Source: Flavobacteriales bacterium (GTDB lineage Bacteria > Bacteroidota > Bacteroidia > Flavobacteriales_F > PHOS-HE28). Taken from it: 39,163 bases of DNA. Under the pieces are notes generated by a model, which was not told where the DNA came from, did no database searches, and was given only the letters and a program-made list of their open reading frames with translations. The position numbers and the translations under genes were made by a program. This document shows positions 26,298-37,400 of this stretch, piece by piece. The number at the start of each line of letters is the position of its first letter. Within the stretch, counting starts at the first letter, position 1. Location: contig JADIYA010000004.1 in NCBI GenBank assembly GCA_016705545.1, positions 1 through 39,163 of the forward strand. The letters are read 5' to 3'.

Positions 26298-29200
26298 GTT
26301 CTCCCCTTCCATCAATGTCCTGCGCGATGAAGGCCAGGACTTCGGCTACATCGAAACGCCGAACGCGCAACGTGTCGCCAACGAGATCCTTTCCGGCGAA
26401 CAGAACGGCATCCACTCGTTCCAGTTGATCGGTTCCTATGGCACTGGCAAGTCGGCGTTCTTGCTCGCATTCGCGAACGCGCTCACGGGCAAGGCGAAGC
26501 ACTTTGGCATCAAGGCCGAGAAGAAGCAGCCGAAGGTGATCAGCTTGGTCGGTGAGTATCGTTCACTGCTTTCGTTCCTGGCGGAACAGTTCGAGGTGAA
26601 AGGCAAGCAGCCGACCTATCAACAGGTCTTCGACGCCATCCACGAGCGCTATGAGAAGGCCGGACACCTGTACCTCATCATGGATGAGTTCGGGAAGTTC
26701 TTAGAGCATGCCGCCAAGCATGATCCGGAGCGTGAGATGTTCTTCATCCAGCAGTTGGCCGAATTCGCCAATAAGCCGGATCGGCGCATCACGCTGGTCG
26801 TTTCGTTGCACCAGAGCATCGACGCTTACGGCAGTGCGATCTCCACCGCGCAGCGGATGGAATGGCGCAAGGTGCAAGGGCGTTTGCGCGAGCTTCCTTT
26901 CAATGAGCCGATCGAGCAACTGATCACCTCGCGGCAGGGCAGCTATCGAAAGAGAAGCAGGTGGTGCCGAAGGGATTGGACCTTGTGGCTTTCGCGAAGC
27001 TGGCAGAGAAGCACACCTTGTTCGAGGACCACAAAGCGACTTGGACCAAAGAAGAACTGACGCGGCTCTACCCGCTGGACATCGCAGCCACGCACGCGCT
27101 CACGAAAGGGTTACAGCTATACGGCCAGAACAGGCGCTCCCTGTTCACCTTCATCCAAGCCAGCGGTGTCCGCTTGCGCAAAGGCGCGCTGGCGTTCGGG
27201 CTGCCTGAGGTCTTCGATCACTTGAACAGTGAGTTCTACAGCTTCCTGCACGGGGCCTTCAACCCGAACCGCAGGCAGTGGGAAATGATCTGGTCGGCCA
27301 TGGAAAAGGTGGAGGTGGATTTCGCGAAGGACCGCCGGACCTATCTGGACATCGTGAAGACCATCGGTCTGCTGCAACTCGTGGGAAGTCGCGGGGCAAC
27401 GATCGATGAGAAGTTCATCAGCGCCTACCTCGGAGCCATCTATGGCGAAGTGGATCTGGCCGCCAAGCTGAAAGCCTTGTCCGACCGGAAGATCCTCCTG
27501 TTCGTCAAGCATCGCGGCTCGTACAAGTTGCAAGAGGGCACCGATCTGGATCTCGATAGTGAGTTGCTCAAGGCGTCGAAGCGGGTGGAGGACATCGGCG
27601 ACGTTGTTCTGAAGCTGGCCCCCTACTTCCGCCACAAGTACGTGGCTGCGAAAGAGGTCACCTACCGCAAGGGTTCGCCCCGGATCTTCGAGTACCGCCT
27701 CAGCCATGCGCCGATCGACGAGAAGCCCAAGGGCGAGGTCGATGGCATCATCAACCTGGTCTTCAACAGCCGGTCCAAGCTGGAGCAGTTGAAGAAGGAG
27801 TCGTTGAAGACCGAGGAGGCCATCGTGTTCGGCTACTTCAAGAACACAGAGGTGATCGTGGAGACGCTCCTGGACATCGAGCGCACCGAGCAAGTGATTT
27901 CGCAGAACGAGGACGACAAGGTGGCGGTGAAGGAATTGCGCACCATCCGGCAGCACCATGTGAACCTCTTGGACCACTACATCCATGATGCGCTGTACTC
28001 CAGTGAGGCGGTGCAATGGGTCCATCGCGGCAAGCACCACACGGAAGTGAAGGATGCACGCTCGTTCAATCGGTTGCTCTCGGTGGCGATCGACAGCGCT
28101 TATCCGTCGGCGCCCACCTTCCGTAACGAACTGATCAATCGTGAATCGGTGTCGCCTTCGGCAGCCACGGCTCGGAAGGAACTCTTCAACCACATCTGCG
28201 ACGATTGGGACAAGACTGACCTCGGTTTCGTCGGCACGGAGTTCCCGCCCGAACGGGCCATCTACACCACACTGCTGAGGGAGAACGGCATCCATCGGGC
28301 TGGCAAGGAAGGGCTTGACCTGTTCGCTCCTAGCGCCAAGAGCACCTTCACTCCATTGTGGGAAGCCTGTGAGCAGTTCCTGCTTGATAGCCGCCATGGG
28401 CGCAAGGATATCACCGAACTTATGGAGCGGTTGGCCGAACGGCCGTTCAAACTGAAGTACGGCTTGGTGGAGTTGTGGGTGCCGCTGTTCCTGTTCATCA
28501 AGCGTGGTGACTATGCGTTGTACCGTGAGGGTGCGTTCGTTCCGCAGTTGAACGGCACCATCCTCTACGAGATGACCCGCCAACCGAGGGACTTCCAGAT
28601 CAAGGCGTTCATGATCGACGGGGTGCGCTTGAAGCTCTTCAACAAGTACAAGGCGTTCTTGGGCAAGGACGAGGTGAAGCACCTGACCAATGGCGACCTG
28701 CTCGATGTGACACGGCCCTTCCTGTCCTTCTACCGGTCTTTGAACGCGTATACACAGAGCACGCAGAAGCTGAGTCCCGAGGCGAAGGCGCTGCGCTCGG
28801 CCATCGAGCATGCTACGGATCCGGAGAAAACCTTCTTCGAGGATCTACCGAACGCCTTGCACCTCTCGTTGGAAGAAGTGAGCAAGTCCGATGAACAACT
28901 TGGCCATTTCATCGGCTTCCTGAGCACGGCGTTGGACCATTTGCAGCAAGCCACGCCGCGCCTGGTCGATCGACTTGATGCCTTTATAGGCGAGGAAGTG
29001 CTTGCGACCGGCGAGCGCTTCCCTGATACACAGGCCGCGATCAAAGGGCAACTCCACGGCATACGGGAGCACCAGCTCTTCGACCACCTGAAGCCCTTGT
29101 TCAAACGCGCGCTGGCGCCGCTGGACCAATGCGAGGCCTGGGTGTCTTCGATCGCTGAAGGGACCATTGGCAAACCCTTGAGCAAGTTCTCCGACCTGGA

Positions 29201-29462
29201 CGAGGAGCTCATGAAAGAACGCCTGCTCGGCATGTACAAGGAGTTGGTGAACCTTGCGGAGGTGCATGGGGTGGAGAGCGACCCCCAAGGCGCCCCGGTG
29301 GTGCGCATGCAGATCACCACATCGAGCAAGGGCACGCGCACCGAAACGATCCAGTACCCCGCACGGAAGAAGGCCCAAGTGGATAAGCTGGTGAAGGAAT
29401 TGAAGGCGCACTTGAGCGCCGACGGCCCCGTTGATCGCGCGGCCTTAGCTCAGGCTGCTTAA
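26287..29462 (+). CDS. Large P-loop ATPase, SspC-like, one frameshift
   Basis: About 1058 residues after one correction near 26940. The N-terminus reads MPAKFSPSINVLRDEGQDFG with YIETPNAQRVANEIL. The Walker A motif GSYGTGKSAFLLAF is at residues 49-62 and Walker B LYLIMDEFGKFLE at 128-140. TLVVSLHQSIDAYGSA is a sensor-like segment near 175. The rest is mainly helical with no named domain. It starts inside the end of the DUF4007 gene and is followed after 18 bases by the PAPS-reductase-like gene, the order expected of sspBCD. In that system SspC is the ATPase that supports strand modification. The two halves were probably one protein in life, since the joined frame fits (QLSKEKQVVPKGLDLVAFAK). 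Long C-terminal helical parts could bind DNA or partner subunits, which is inference. Confidence 0.75.
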
Positions 29463-29480
29463 CTAAGAGTTGGGCAAGGC

Positions 29481-30611
29481 ATGAGCGCATTGAAGCACGT
29501 TCTGGGGATCTCCGGTGGCAAGGACAGTGCGGCCCTGGCCATCTACATGAAGGACAAGTACCCTTCGCTGGACCTCACGTACTACTTCACGGATACGGGC
29601 AAGGAACTGGACGAGACCTACCAGTTGATCGAGCGGCTGGAAGGCTACTTGGGCAAGCCCATCGCCAAATTGGAATCGGAAGATGCGCGGAAGTCCGGGC
29701 AAGATCCGTTCGACTACTACTACAAGGTGTTCCGGGGCTACCTGCCTTCGTCGCAGGCGCGCTGGTGTACCAAGGTGATGAAGATCCAACCCTTCGAGGA
29801 CTTCGTGGGCGATGCGCCCACCGTCTCCTACGTGGGCATCCGTGGCGATGAGGACCGCGAAGGCTATCTCTCGCGCAAGCCGAACATCCAGGCCATCTTT
29901 CCCTTCCGTCGGAACATCTGGAGCGAAGATGTGATCAAGCTCGTGCTGGACAACGGGCGCATCGGACAGGTCGCGGAACTCTACGCCACCGAGCTTTCGG
30001 GTACCCAGCTCGATGTGGTCGTGCAGGCCGTGCGCAAACCCATCGAGCACATCGCGAACGACCGTAAGGGCAATGCACGCCGACAGGCCGAGAAACTCAA
30101 CCGCCTCCTGGAACACGGCGTGGTGCCTTTCAACCGCATTGCTTTCCGGATGCTGAAGGAAAGCACATTGCCCTTGGGCCAGGAAGTGGACTACGCGCTC
30201 TTGGAGAACGAGGATGTGCTGGGCAAGCCCGCCATTTTCCGGTTATTGGAAGAAAGTGGCGTAGGCATACCCGGCTACTACGATCAGAAGGAGTTCACCG
30301 TAGGCGACAAGAAGGGCACCTACGCCCGCAGCCGTTCAGGCTGCTACTTCTGCTTCTTCCAGCAGCGCATCGAATGGGTGTGGCTCTACGAACAGCACCC
30401 GGACCTCTTCGCCAAGGCGATGAAGTACGAGAACGAGGACGAGGGCTTCACTTGGGCGCAAGGCGAGAGCTTGAAGGACCTGATCCATCCACGACGCATC
30501 GAGCAGATCAAGGCAGAGGCGTTGGCCAAGAACAAGGACAAGAGCAGCAATCGTTTGCTGTCGATCCTTGAGGAGACCGATGAAAGGGCTTGTCTGTCTT
30601 GCTTTCTTTAA
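29481..30611 (+). CDS. PAPS-reductase-fold ATP pyrophosphatase, SspD/DndC-like sulfur transferase
   Basis: 376 residues, intact. The PP-loop SGGKDS is at 11-16 in VLGISGGKDSAALAIYM. YYFTDTGKELDETYQLIERL follows. The RWCTKVMKIQPFEDF segment has Cys96, VGIRGDEDREGYLSRKPN is at 118-135, and a cysteine cluster lies at the end: SGCYFCFFQQRIEW (Cys288, Cys291) and ACLSCFL (Cys371, Cys374), likely [4Fe-4S] ligands. In DndC and SspD this fold activates the DNA backbone by adenylation and delivers sulfur from a cysteine desulfurase. About 90 residues (153-240) appear as an insertion relative to plain PAPS reductases. No desulfurase gene (SspA/DndA) lies nearby, so a housekeeping IscS would have to serve. 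Confidence 0.85.
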   Translation: MSALKHVLGISGGKDSAALAIYMKDKYPSLDLTYYFTDTGKELDETYQLIERLEGYLGKPIAKLESEDARKSGQDPFDYYYKVFRGYLPSSQARWCTKVMKIQPFEDFVGDAPTVSYVGIRGDEDREGYLSRKPNIQAIFPFRRNIWSEDVIKLVLDNGRIGQVAELYATELSGTQLDVVVQAVRKPIEHIANDRKGNARRQAEKLNRLLEHGVVPFNRIAFRMLKESTLPLGQEVDYALLENEDVLGKPAIFRLLEESGVGIPGYYDQKEFTVGDKKGTYARSRSGCYFCFFQQRIEWVWLYEQHPDLFAKAMKYENEDEGFTWAQGESLKDLIHPRRIEQIKAEALAKNKDKSSNRLLSILEETDERACLSCFL

Positions 30612-30618
30612 GTGAGCG

Positions 30619-31580
30619 ATGGAGAATCAGGTTCGCGACTATTTGGTGCTCAGACAGGGGAGCACACCCGGCTTGGGCAAGGCGCCCCATAAGCCAATTC
30701 TGCTACTTGCCGTTATTCGGGCATTCGAGGTCGGGCTGATCACGAAGAATGAAATCCAGATCACTGCTGAACTGGTGAGTCTCTTTCGCGGCTACTGGCA
30801 ACAGCTTGTTCGAACTGATCACTCCCCGAAGTTCTATCTGCCTTTCTACCACTTGAGCAATGAGTCCTCGGCTCTTTGGAAGCTCCATACCGTCCCAGGG
30901 TTTGAACGGATCATGACGAGTTCGAGGTCGGTCAATAGCCTTGGCGCGCTGCGTGCATTCGTACTGTCAGCCTCGCTTCGCGATGATGTCTACATGGCCT
31001 GGCAGTCACCTGTTCAACGAGAAGCCGATCGACAGCAATTGCTGAAGATGTACTTCCCGGACATCGCTTTGCCGCCTGGGGAGCCGCCGAATTACCTGGG
31101 CGATATCGAGTCGCAAATCCTGAAGGATCGCCAGCGGAATACGTAAAGCGAATCAAGGCCTTGAGCGACCAACCCGAAGAGGTGATCGAGGAGGATGAGT
31201 TCCTGCGTGGCGCGGCGTTCAAAAGGCAGATACCCCGCATCTATGAGTATCGGTGCGCAGTCACAGGCATGCGTATAGAGGCCGGTCGAAGCACCTCTAT
31301 TGTGGACGCGTGCCACATCATTCCTTTCGCTACTTCGCTTGATGATACGATCTCCAATGGGATCGCGCTTTGCCCGAACATGCATCGCGCATTTGACCGA
31401 GGACTGATCGCAATTAGCCTGGACTACACCGTCCTTGTGGCTCCCGGTCTTGTTGAGAGCGATTCAGCCTATTCGATTCGTCAGTTTGAGAACAGGGCGA
31501 TCATGCTGCCGCGTGAACCGAAGTATCGGCCCGCTGCTGAGAATTTAGCGAACCACCGGATCCGCTTTGGATTTGAGTGA
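30619..31580 (+). CDS. HNH endonuclease with phosphorothioate-binding-like N-terminal domain, one frameshift
   Basis: About 320 residues after correcting one shift near 31140, where the halves join as ESQILK...PAEYVKRIKAL. The N-terminal domain contains GKAPHKPILLLAVIRAFEVG (about 19-38) and YLPFYHLSNESSALWKLH. An APHKPxLLLx opening is also typical of the sulfur-binding domains of phosphorothioate-dependent restriction enzymes. The C-terminal HNH motif reads YEYRCAVTGM, VDACHIIPFATSLDDTISNG and IALCPNMHRAFDRGLIAI, with catalytic-type His in DACHIIP, Asn in NGIALC and His in MHRAFD. It follows sspD by 7 bases, so it is cotranscribed. It probably cuts DNA depending on the modification state. 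Cleavage of unmodified invaders, as opposed to modified DNA, would be needed if it acts with SspBCD. Confidence 0.78.
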
Positions 31581-31583
31581 GGC

Positions 31584-34062
31584 CTAAGCCAGCACGGACA
31601 GTTCCGAATCGGCCTGCTCTAGGTTCAGTGCAAGCATTGGATAATCCGTGTTCAGGACGTCCTTCATGTAGTTCGTCACTGAGGTGCTCATGCCTTCACC
31701 AGGTAGTGCAAACTGGTAGCCCCGGTTCTTGGTGATCATGTACAGGAAGAGCGCGTGGAAGTAGACCGAGGTGTAGTACTTGCGGTTGGCCAGCTCGATG
31801 GCGTCGGCGCTGGGGTTCTTGATCTTGCTCCGGAACTCCAGCAACGCGTGGCTGTCCATGTTCACGAAGATCTTCTCCAGTTCTTCGCCCTTGGTCATGG
31901 GCACCATGGTCGTTTCGTGGATCACGGCCTCACCTGTCGCTTGTTCCACATCATCCCATGAGGCCGCATCGGTGCGTTCGCCTTTGTCCTTGTACACCTG
32001 CACGAGGTCCGGTAGGCCAAGCGGCTCGGGTGCCTCTTCCTTCTTCTGCTTCGGCTCTTGGGGCTGGTCCTTCTCGGCGTCTTCACCCAGAAGATGTCCT
32101 CCTGATCCCCGCCCGGAGCGGACAGCGACCTTTGAGTTGCACCGAGTCGCCCACCTTCACTTCTTCTTCCTTCGGGCTGAGCGTGATGCGGATGGTCCCG
32201 TCCTTCGGGCTGCTCTTCACCACGTTGAACACTTCGGTGATGTCCTTCGGCGTGCCGGGCCCGGAGCCGCCCGTGGTCTCGTTTGGCCGCATGTTCAGCA
32301 CGGTGATGCGCAGGTCGCCCGGCTCTTCGATGCGATCGAAGTAGTCGTTCTCCACATCGGTCTTCAGGCGTAAGGTCTTCTCGCCGTTGATCGGGATCTT
32401 CGTCACCTCGGTCTCGCCGTCGTTCCTGGCTTGCAGCTTCAGGAAGGTCGGGAAGCGCTGCGGCTTGAACGGTTCCTGTTCCTTCGGCTCCTTCTCCCGG
32501 GGCTTGTCCTTCTTCTTGTCCTCGCCCTTCTTGTCGCTCTTGGCCTCCAGCTTGAAGGTCTGGTGGAGCATCTTCATCAGCTCCGGGTTCAAGGGCATCT
32601 TGTTCGCGAACGAGCGGATCAGGTCCTTGGTCGAGGCGCTGGTGTCGATATCGGCGGCGGCCTTGCGCCGCTCCTGAAGCTCATCCAAGCGGCCGTGCTT
32701 CTTGCTCAACTGTTTGGCGAGGTACTGCCGCAGGAATTGGGTCTCCTCCCCATCCTTCATCCGATCCCGCGAGGCCATGAAGAGTTCCTTCCGGAAGTCG
32801 TAGTTCATGTGCGTGCAATCGACATGGATGAGCAGGTGGCTCTTCAGCATGTTCATCTTCAGCGAGCGCGTGATGAACTCCGACGTGAAGTGGCCGTGGA
32901 CCTGTCCGTTCACGGAGAAGGTGACGGACATGCCGTTCTTGAAGTAGCGGTCCTCGATGGCGGCCTTGGACGCTTTCACGTCCATCGCCTTCACCTTGTT
33001 CCGGAACACGAAGCAAGACACCTTCATCGGGCCGATGCGCTCATCATTGAAGTTCTCGGAGAACTTATCCTCCAGGTATTCTTCTTCCTCCTTCCATAGG
33101 CGCCGCTTCAGGCCGTAGAGGTCGAGGACATTCACCTTGTTGTTGGGGTAGCGCTCTTGCGTGTCCTTGGTGAGTATGGGCAGCGCCGGCTCGAAGAGGT
33201 ATTCGTTGATGCTCTGCCTCAAGTCCTGTGCGAAGCCCGAGTAGCCGGTGGGGAACTGGTAGTCGTAGAGTTTGATGACGGTTCCAGTGGTGAACTTGCG
33301 GGCTTCAAGCCCCAAGTCCATCGAATCAATGGGAAAGGAAGCGATGGTGCCATTGGGGATCCAGCACTCGTACCAGGTCTCCTTGGCTTTGTCCTCGTCA
33401 GTCTTGTGGTGCTCCCGCACAAGCGTGAAGCCGAAGTCGCCCTTGCCGTCCCATCGCTTCGAGCCGATCAGCTGAAAGCGCTTCTTGCCCGCGAACACGA
33501 GCGCGCCGGACCCGCCCATGTTGTACTTCCCTTGCACGAACTGGATATCGTTCTTGTTGCCCTGGATGAGCGAAAGGAAGGTCCGCTCAAAGTCGGCAGG
33601 CTGCTGTCCTTCGCCGTTGTCATATATGATCACGCTCGTCGGCAGCCGCGGTCGTTCGCCTCGTGGTCCTTCACCATCGGCTACCACCTGAATGTCCAAT
33701 GCCTGGTTCCACCGCTGCGTTCGGAGGTCCCAGTTGTTGTTCGGGAAGAATCGCTCGACCGCCTCGTCCATGCTCTGTGGCGCAGCAGGTGACCTGGGGT
33801 CGATGCCCAATTCAAGCGCTCTCTTCGTCAAGATGGCATCGATCGAGTTCGTCACCTTCTCGATGATCGCAGCGATCGGGTTCGACTGCTGGTTCTTGAC
33901 GATGCTGAAGTTGCTCTTGTTGTTGCCGAGGGCGTTCCACTGGCCCGCAGCGAACAATTCGGGATGCTTGTCGAGGATGGCTTGGACCTGACTTTCGTCC
34001 TTGGCTTTGTACAGCGCCAAGAAGAGCTCCTTCATGTCTGGGGTGGGGAACAGTGAGGGCAT
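31584..34062 (-). CDS. GHKL (Bergerat-fold) ATPase, candidate restriction partner, frameshifted near the C-terminal third
   Basis: About 825 residues after correction near 32090. The Bergerat fold is visible: AAIIEKVTNSIDAILTK (N-box, E68 and N72), VIIYDNGEGQ (G1, 144-153), GKYNMGGSGALVF (lid/G2, 178-190), then KLYDYQFPTGYSGFA and an HSP90-like HMNYDFRKELFMASRDRM. A lysine- and glutamate-rich linker (KSDKKGEDKKKDKPREKEPK) at about 510-530 separates it from a beta-rich domain and a helical C-terminus ending LNLEQADSELSVLA. Such proteins bind and hydrolyse ATP to clamp or gate partners. It converges tail to tail with the HNH gene (three bases between stops) and is not part of that operon. I do not know a named family; a role in defence is inferred only from position. 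Confidence 0.65.
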
Positions 34063-34427
34063 CCGGTGGGGGTCAGGGTTCCCAATGTAGAGCCGGGGGT
34101 TGATCGGGGCGGCATTGGCACGGCGATCGAAGGGGGAAATGCGGAGGGCGGAAAACGAGCGGTAATGCGGGGGAGGATGCCCTTGGCGCCGATGGCCTCT
34201 TCTACGGCCTCGCCGGAGCGTTGAGCGGAGCGTTGGTGATCATGGGTAGTTGAATGCCTTGAAGAAGGCAAGTACAGGTATGGGTGTGCGCCGCTCCAAG
34301 AGTTGTGACCGGCGGTTAAGACGCGTCGTGCTCATTGGGCTAAGTTGACCAAGAAGTTATTAACATCGGCTTGATTGTATGGTTCGTCGGGTCTTATTGT
34401 TGTTTCGTCGAAACACACAGATTGCCC
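34063..34427. other. Intergenic region with a possible decayed gene segment
   Basis: On the minus strand, 34075-34275 gives coding-like stretches upstream of the GHKL start: EAIGAKGILPRITARFPP and, in the frame of that gene, RISPFDRRANAAPINPRLY with IGNPDPHRMP. They might be an N-terminal extension broken by an indel or a remnant of another gene. 34290-34427 is AT-richer and holds the promoter side of the metalloprotease gene. Confidence 0.3.
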
Positions 34428-37400
34428 ATGCAACGGACCTTCCTCTACACTTCAGCCTTGTTGATTGGACTTACAGGTGCAGCCCAGACATTGCAGGAAT
34501 CTGGACTTGTGTCGGCTAGCATCCAATCAGTCCGGGAAACAGGTCAACCTTTCAGAAGTGTCGCGCTTGTCCCAAGCGCGGTAGACATTTCCACGATTGC
34601 AGGTTTAAGCAGGGCCGTTGAGGCACCCCACTTGTTCACCCTCGATTCTGCTGGATTGGTTGATGTGCTTGCTGACCGACCGCTTTATGTCACGTTGGTA
34701 ATTCCAGGCGCCGAGGGCAATCTTCTGCTGGATCTGCAAAAGGTCGATATAACAGCTTCGGGCTTTGTAGTTACACGTTCTAGTGATGAAGCCGTTGTCA
34801 GATACGCCGAAGGTGCTCATTATCGAGGCATGCTGCGAGGAAGCACTGGTTCACTGGCGGCCGTTAGCTTTTTCGAGGGTGAGTTGATGGCCATGATTAC
34901 CGACCGGTCCGGAACTCAAGTCATTGGTCGCGTGAAGAATGATAGTCGAGGATTGCACGTTATGTACTGTGAATCGAATCAGACCAAAAAGTACAACCCT
35001 AAATGCGATACACCGGATGATGGATTGATGTACACATCGAGTCAGATCGAGTTTGATTCTCGCGGCGGAAGTAGTGATTGTGTTCGCCTTTACTGGGAGG
35101 TGAACTATGACATATATCAGGACAAAGGAGCATAACAAATGCAACCAACTATGTGACCGGACTTTTCAGCAGAGTGCTACTCTGTTTGCGAACGACAGCA
35201 TCACCGTAGTTTTGTCGCAGGTCTATGTATGGAATACGGTTAGTCCTTATACGGGGTCAAGCACGAATACCTTACTCAGCCAGTTTCAAGCCTTCAGAAA
35301 CAGCTTTAACGGGGACCTTGCCCATCTTCTTGGCTATGTCGGAAACGGGGTAAAGCTGCGGGTTTCGCTGGACTATGTAACGCGAATGTTGATTTTCATG
35401 TGCTACAGTGACATTAATAGCACCTATGAAATCTTTCCGGACTATAGTTGGAGTGTTAATGTTGTCACGCATGAACAAGGGCATTTGCTGGGTTCACGCC
35501 ATACACATGCTTGCGTTTGGAACGGTAACTCGACGGCAATCGATGACTGTGGAAATGAGTGGCAAACAACGAACGGTGATGATGATGACAACGACGGGAT
35601 TACCGATGAGTTGAACGAGGCTGAAGGATGGATGTGCTTTGATCCGGGTGACCCGATTCTTCCGTCGAGCGGCACTATCATGAGCTATTGTCACCTGCTT
35701 TCTAGTGTGGACATCGACTTTGACAACGGTTTTGGAACGCAGCCAAGGAACGTAATCCTCAACAGTATCGGTGCAGCATCATGTCTTGGACCTTGTCCGC
35801 TTACCAACGACGATTGCGCAGGCTTCATAGAACTGTTGAGCAGTACAAGTTGCGACCCCACCATCGCGACCGTTGAAGGGGCAACAGCAGACAACTTTCC
35901 GGCGGATCCACCGGAATGTGACGATGCTGATACCAACCCTTTGTACGGTGACACCAGGTCGAGCAGGCGTGTTCTTCCGCTTTACGGCTGTAAGCCAAAC
36001 ACATACGATCGAGATTGATCCAGTGGGTAGTGGGGCGGGAAGTCTGGACGCGGTAGTCGTCGTGTACTCTGGCTCAAGCTGTTTCGCGCTTAACGAGGAG
36101 GCTTGCGAAGACACTCCTGGTGGACAGGGCGGTACCACCATACTTACCCATAACGGGTTCACTATTGGAGAGGAGTATTGGATTCGTGTCTATGACTGGT
36201 GCTCGGCTGGGAATGTGACAAACGGGAGCTTTGAGATTTGCATTACCCATGAGAACAGCGAGGATATCACGGTTCAGAGTATCTCCTCGCTCCAGCCGAG
36301 TTACACGCCCGGTCAAACCATTGCGATCAACTGCGAGCAGTGCTATTCAGGGTCCACTCCTGAGTTGGATCTTCCGAATCCGAATATCATCGCCTACCTC
36401 AGTACGTCGTGTGACCCGGCGGATGCACTGGACTCCGACAATGAGAGTTCGGGCATTGGCTCAGATGACGAGTGCAACCAGGAGAATTTCGCGCTCGACA
36501 TTCCTTTGGGTACCCCGGCCGGCACGTACTACATCGTTATCGTTGCCGATGCGAATGATGAGGTTGAAGAAGGCAGTGGGGAGAATAACAACACAGAGTG
36601 CGTTCCAGTTACAATTGGCTGCACTACACCTGCTGTGCCTACCCCCGGTTTTCGGCAGTGCCTCATGCCCTGGCCCATCGATGGTTCTGCGATACCCCTA
36701 GAATGGAATCCGGTACCTGGCGCTGTAGGGTACAGATTGCGGGTAGGGATCTATCCCTACGAGGCGGGTATCTTCATTGATGTTGGCGCGGGCGATTGCT
36801 ATGCGGGAACGAGCTACTCTGTACCTGCACTTTTCACTACTGGAATACCATGCTATTGGAGCGTTAGTGCGTTTGGTGAGTGCGGGAACGAACTGTGCCA
36901 AAGCGCCTACAGTGCGCCGCGATACTTCTCGTTTCCGCCAGTTGTACTTCCGGGCAACGGCACGACGATCTGCGACGGGGAGAGTGCGGAACTGTCTTTA
37001 GAGACCTTCTGGGTCGTGGACGCGCCCGGTACAAACAGCGCCCAATGGTATAGGGACGGCGTAGCGATCCCGGGCGCGACCGGAGGAACTTACGCTGCAA
37101 CGCAATCTGGAGGGTATTCGGTGGTGCTAACCTTCACTGGGAGCCTGTGGTGTCCTGACCCCGTTGTGCTCGGGCCGAGCAACATTGTCCAGGTAGTTGA
37201 GGACAACCTGGATACAGACGGAGACGGAGTACCGAACTGCACGGACAACTGCCCGAACGTTGCGGGTCAGATCGGTTCACCCTGCGATGACCTGGATGCA
37301 TGCACGACTGGCGAAGAACTCGACGCGAATTGTCAATGCGTCGGCACGCCGGATAATACCGATACGGATGGTGACAGCGTGCCTGACTGCTCTGACGACT

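Noticed and set aside
27117..28811. 564-codon minus-strand open frame
   Set aside because: Antisense to the SspC-like ATPase gene, no recognisable motifs, and it breaks an operon whose genes overlap on the plus strand.
25437..34062. BREX, DISARM or classical Dnd system
   Set aside because: No PglZ, BrxL, methyltransferase, DUF1998 or DndB/D/E protein is present; DUF4007 with ATPase and PAPS-reductase fold fits the Ssp type better.
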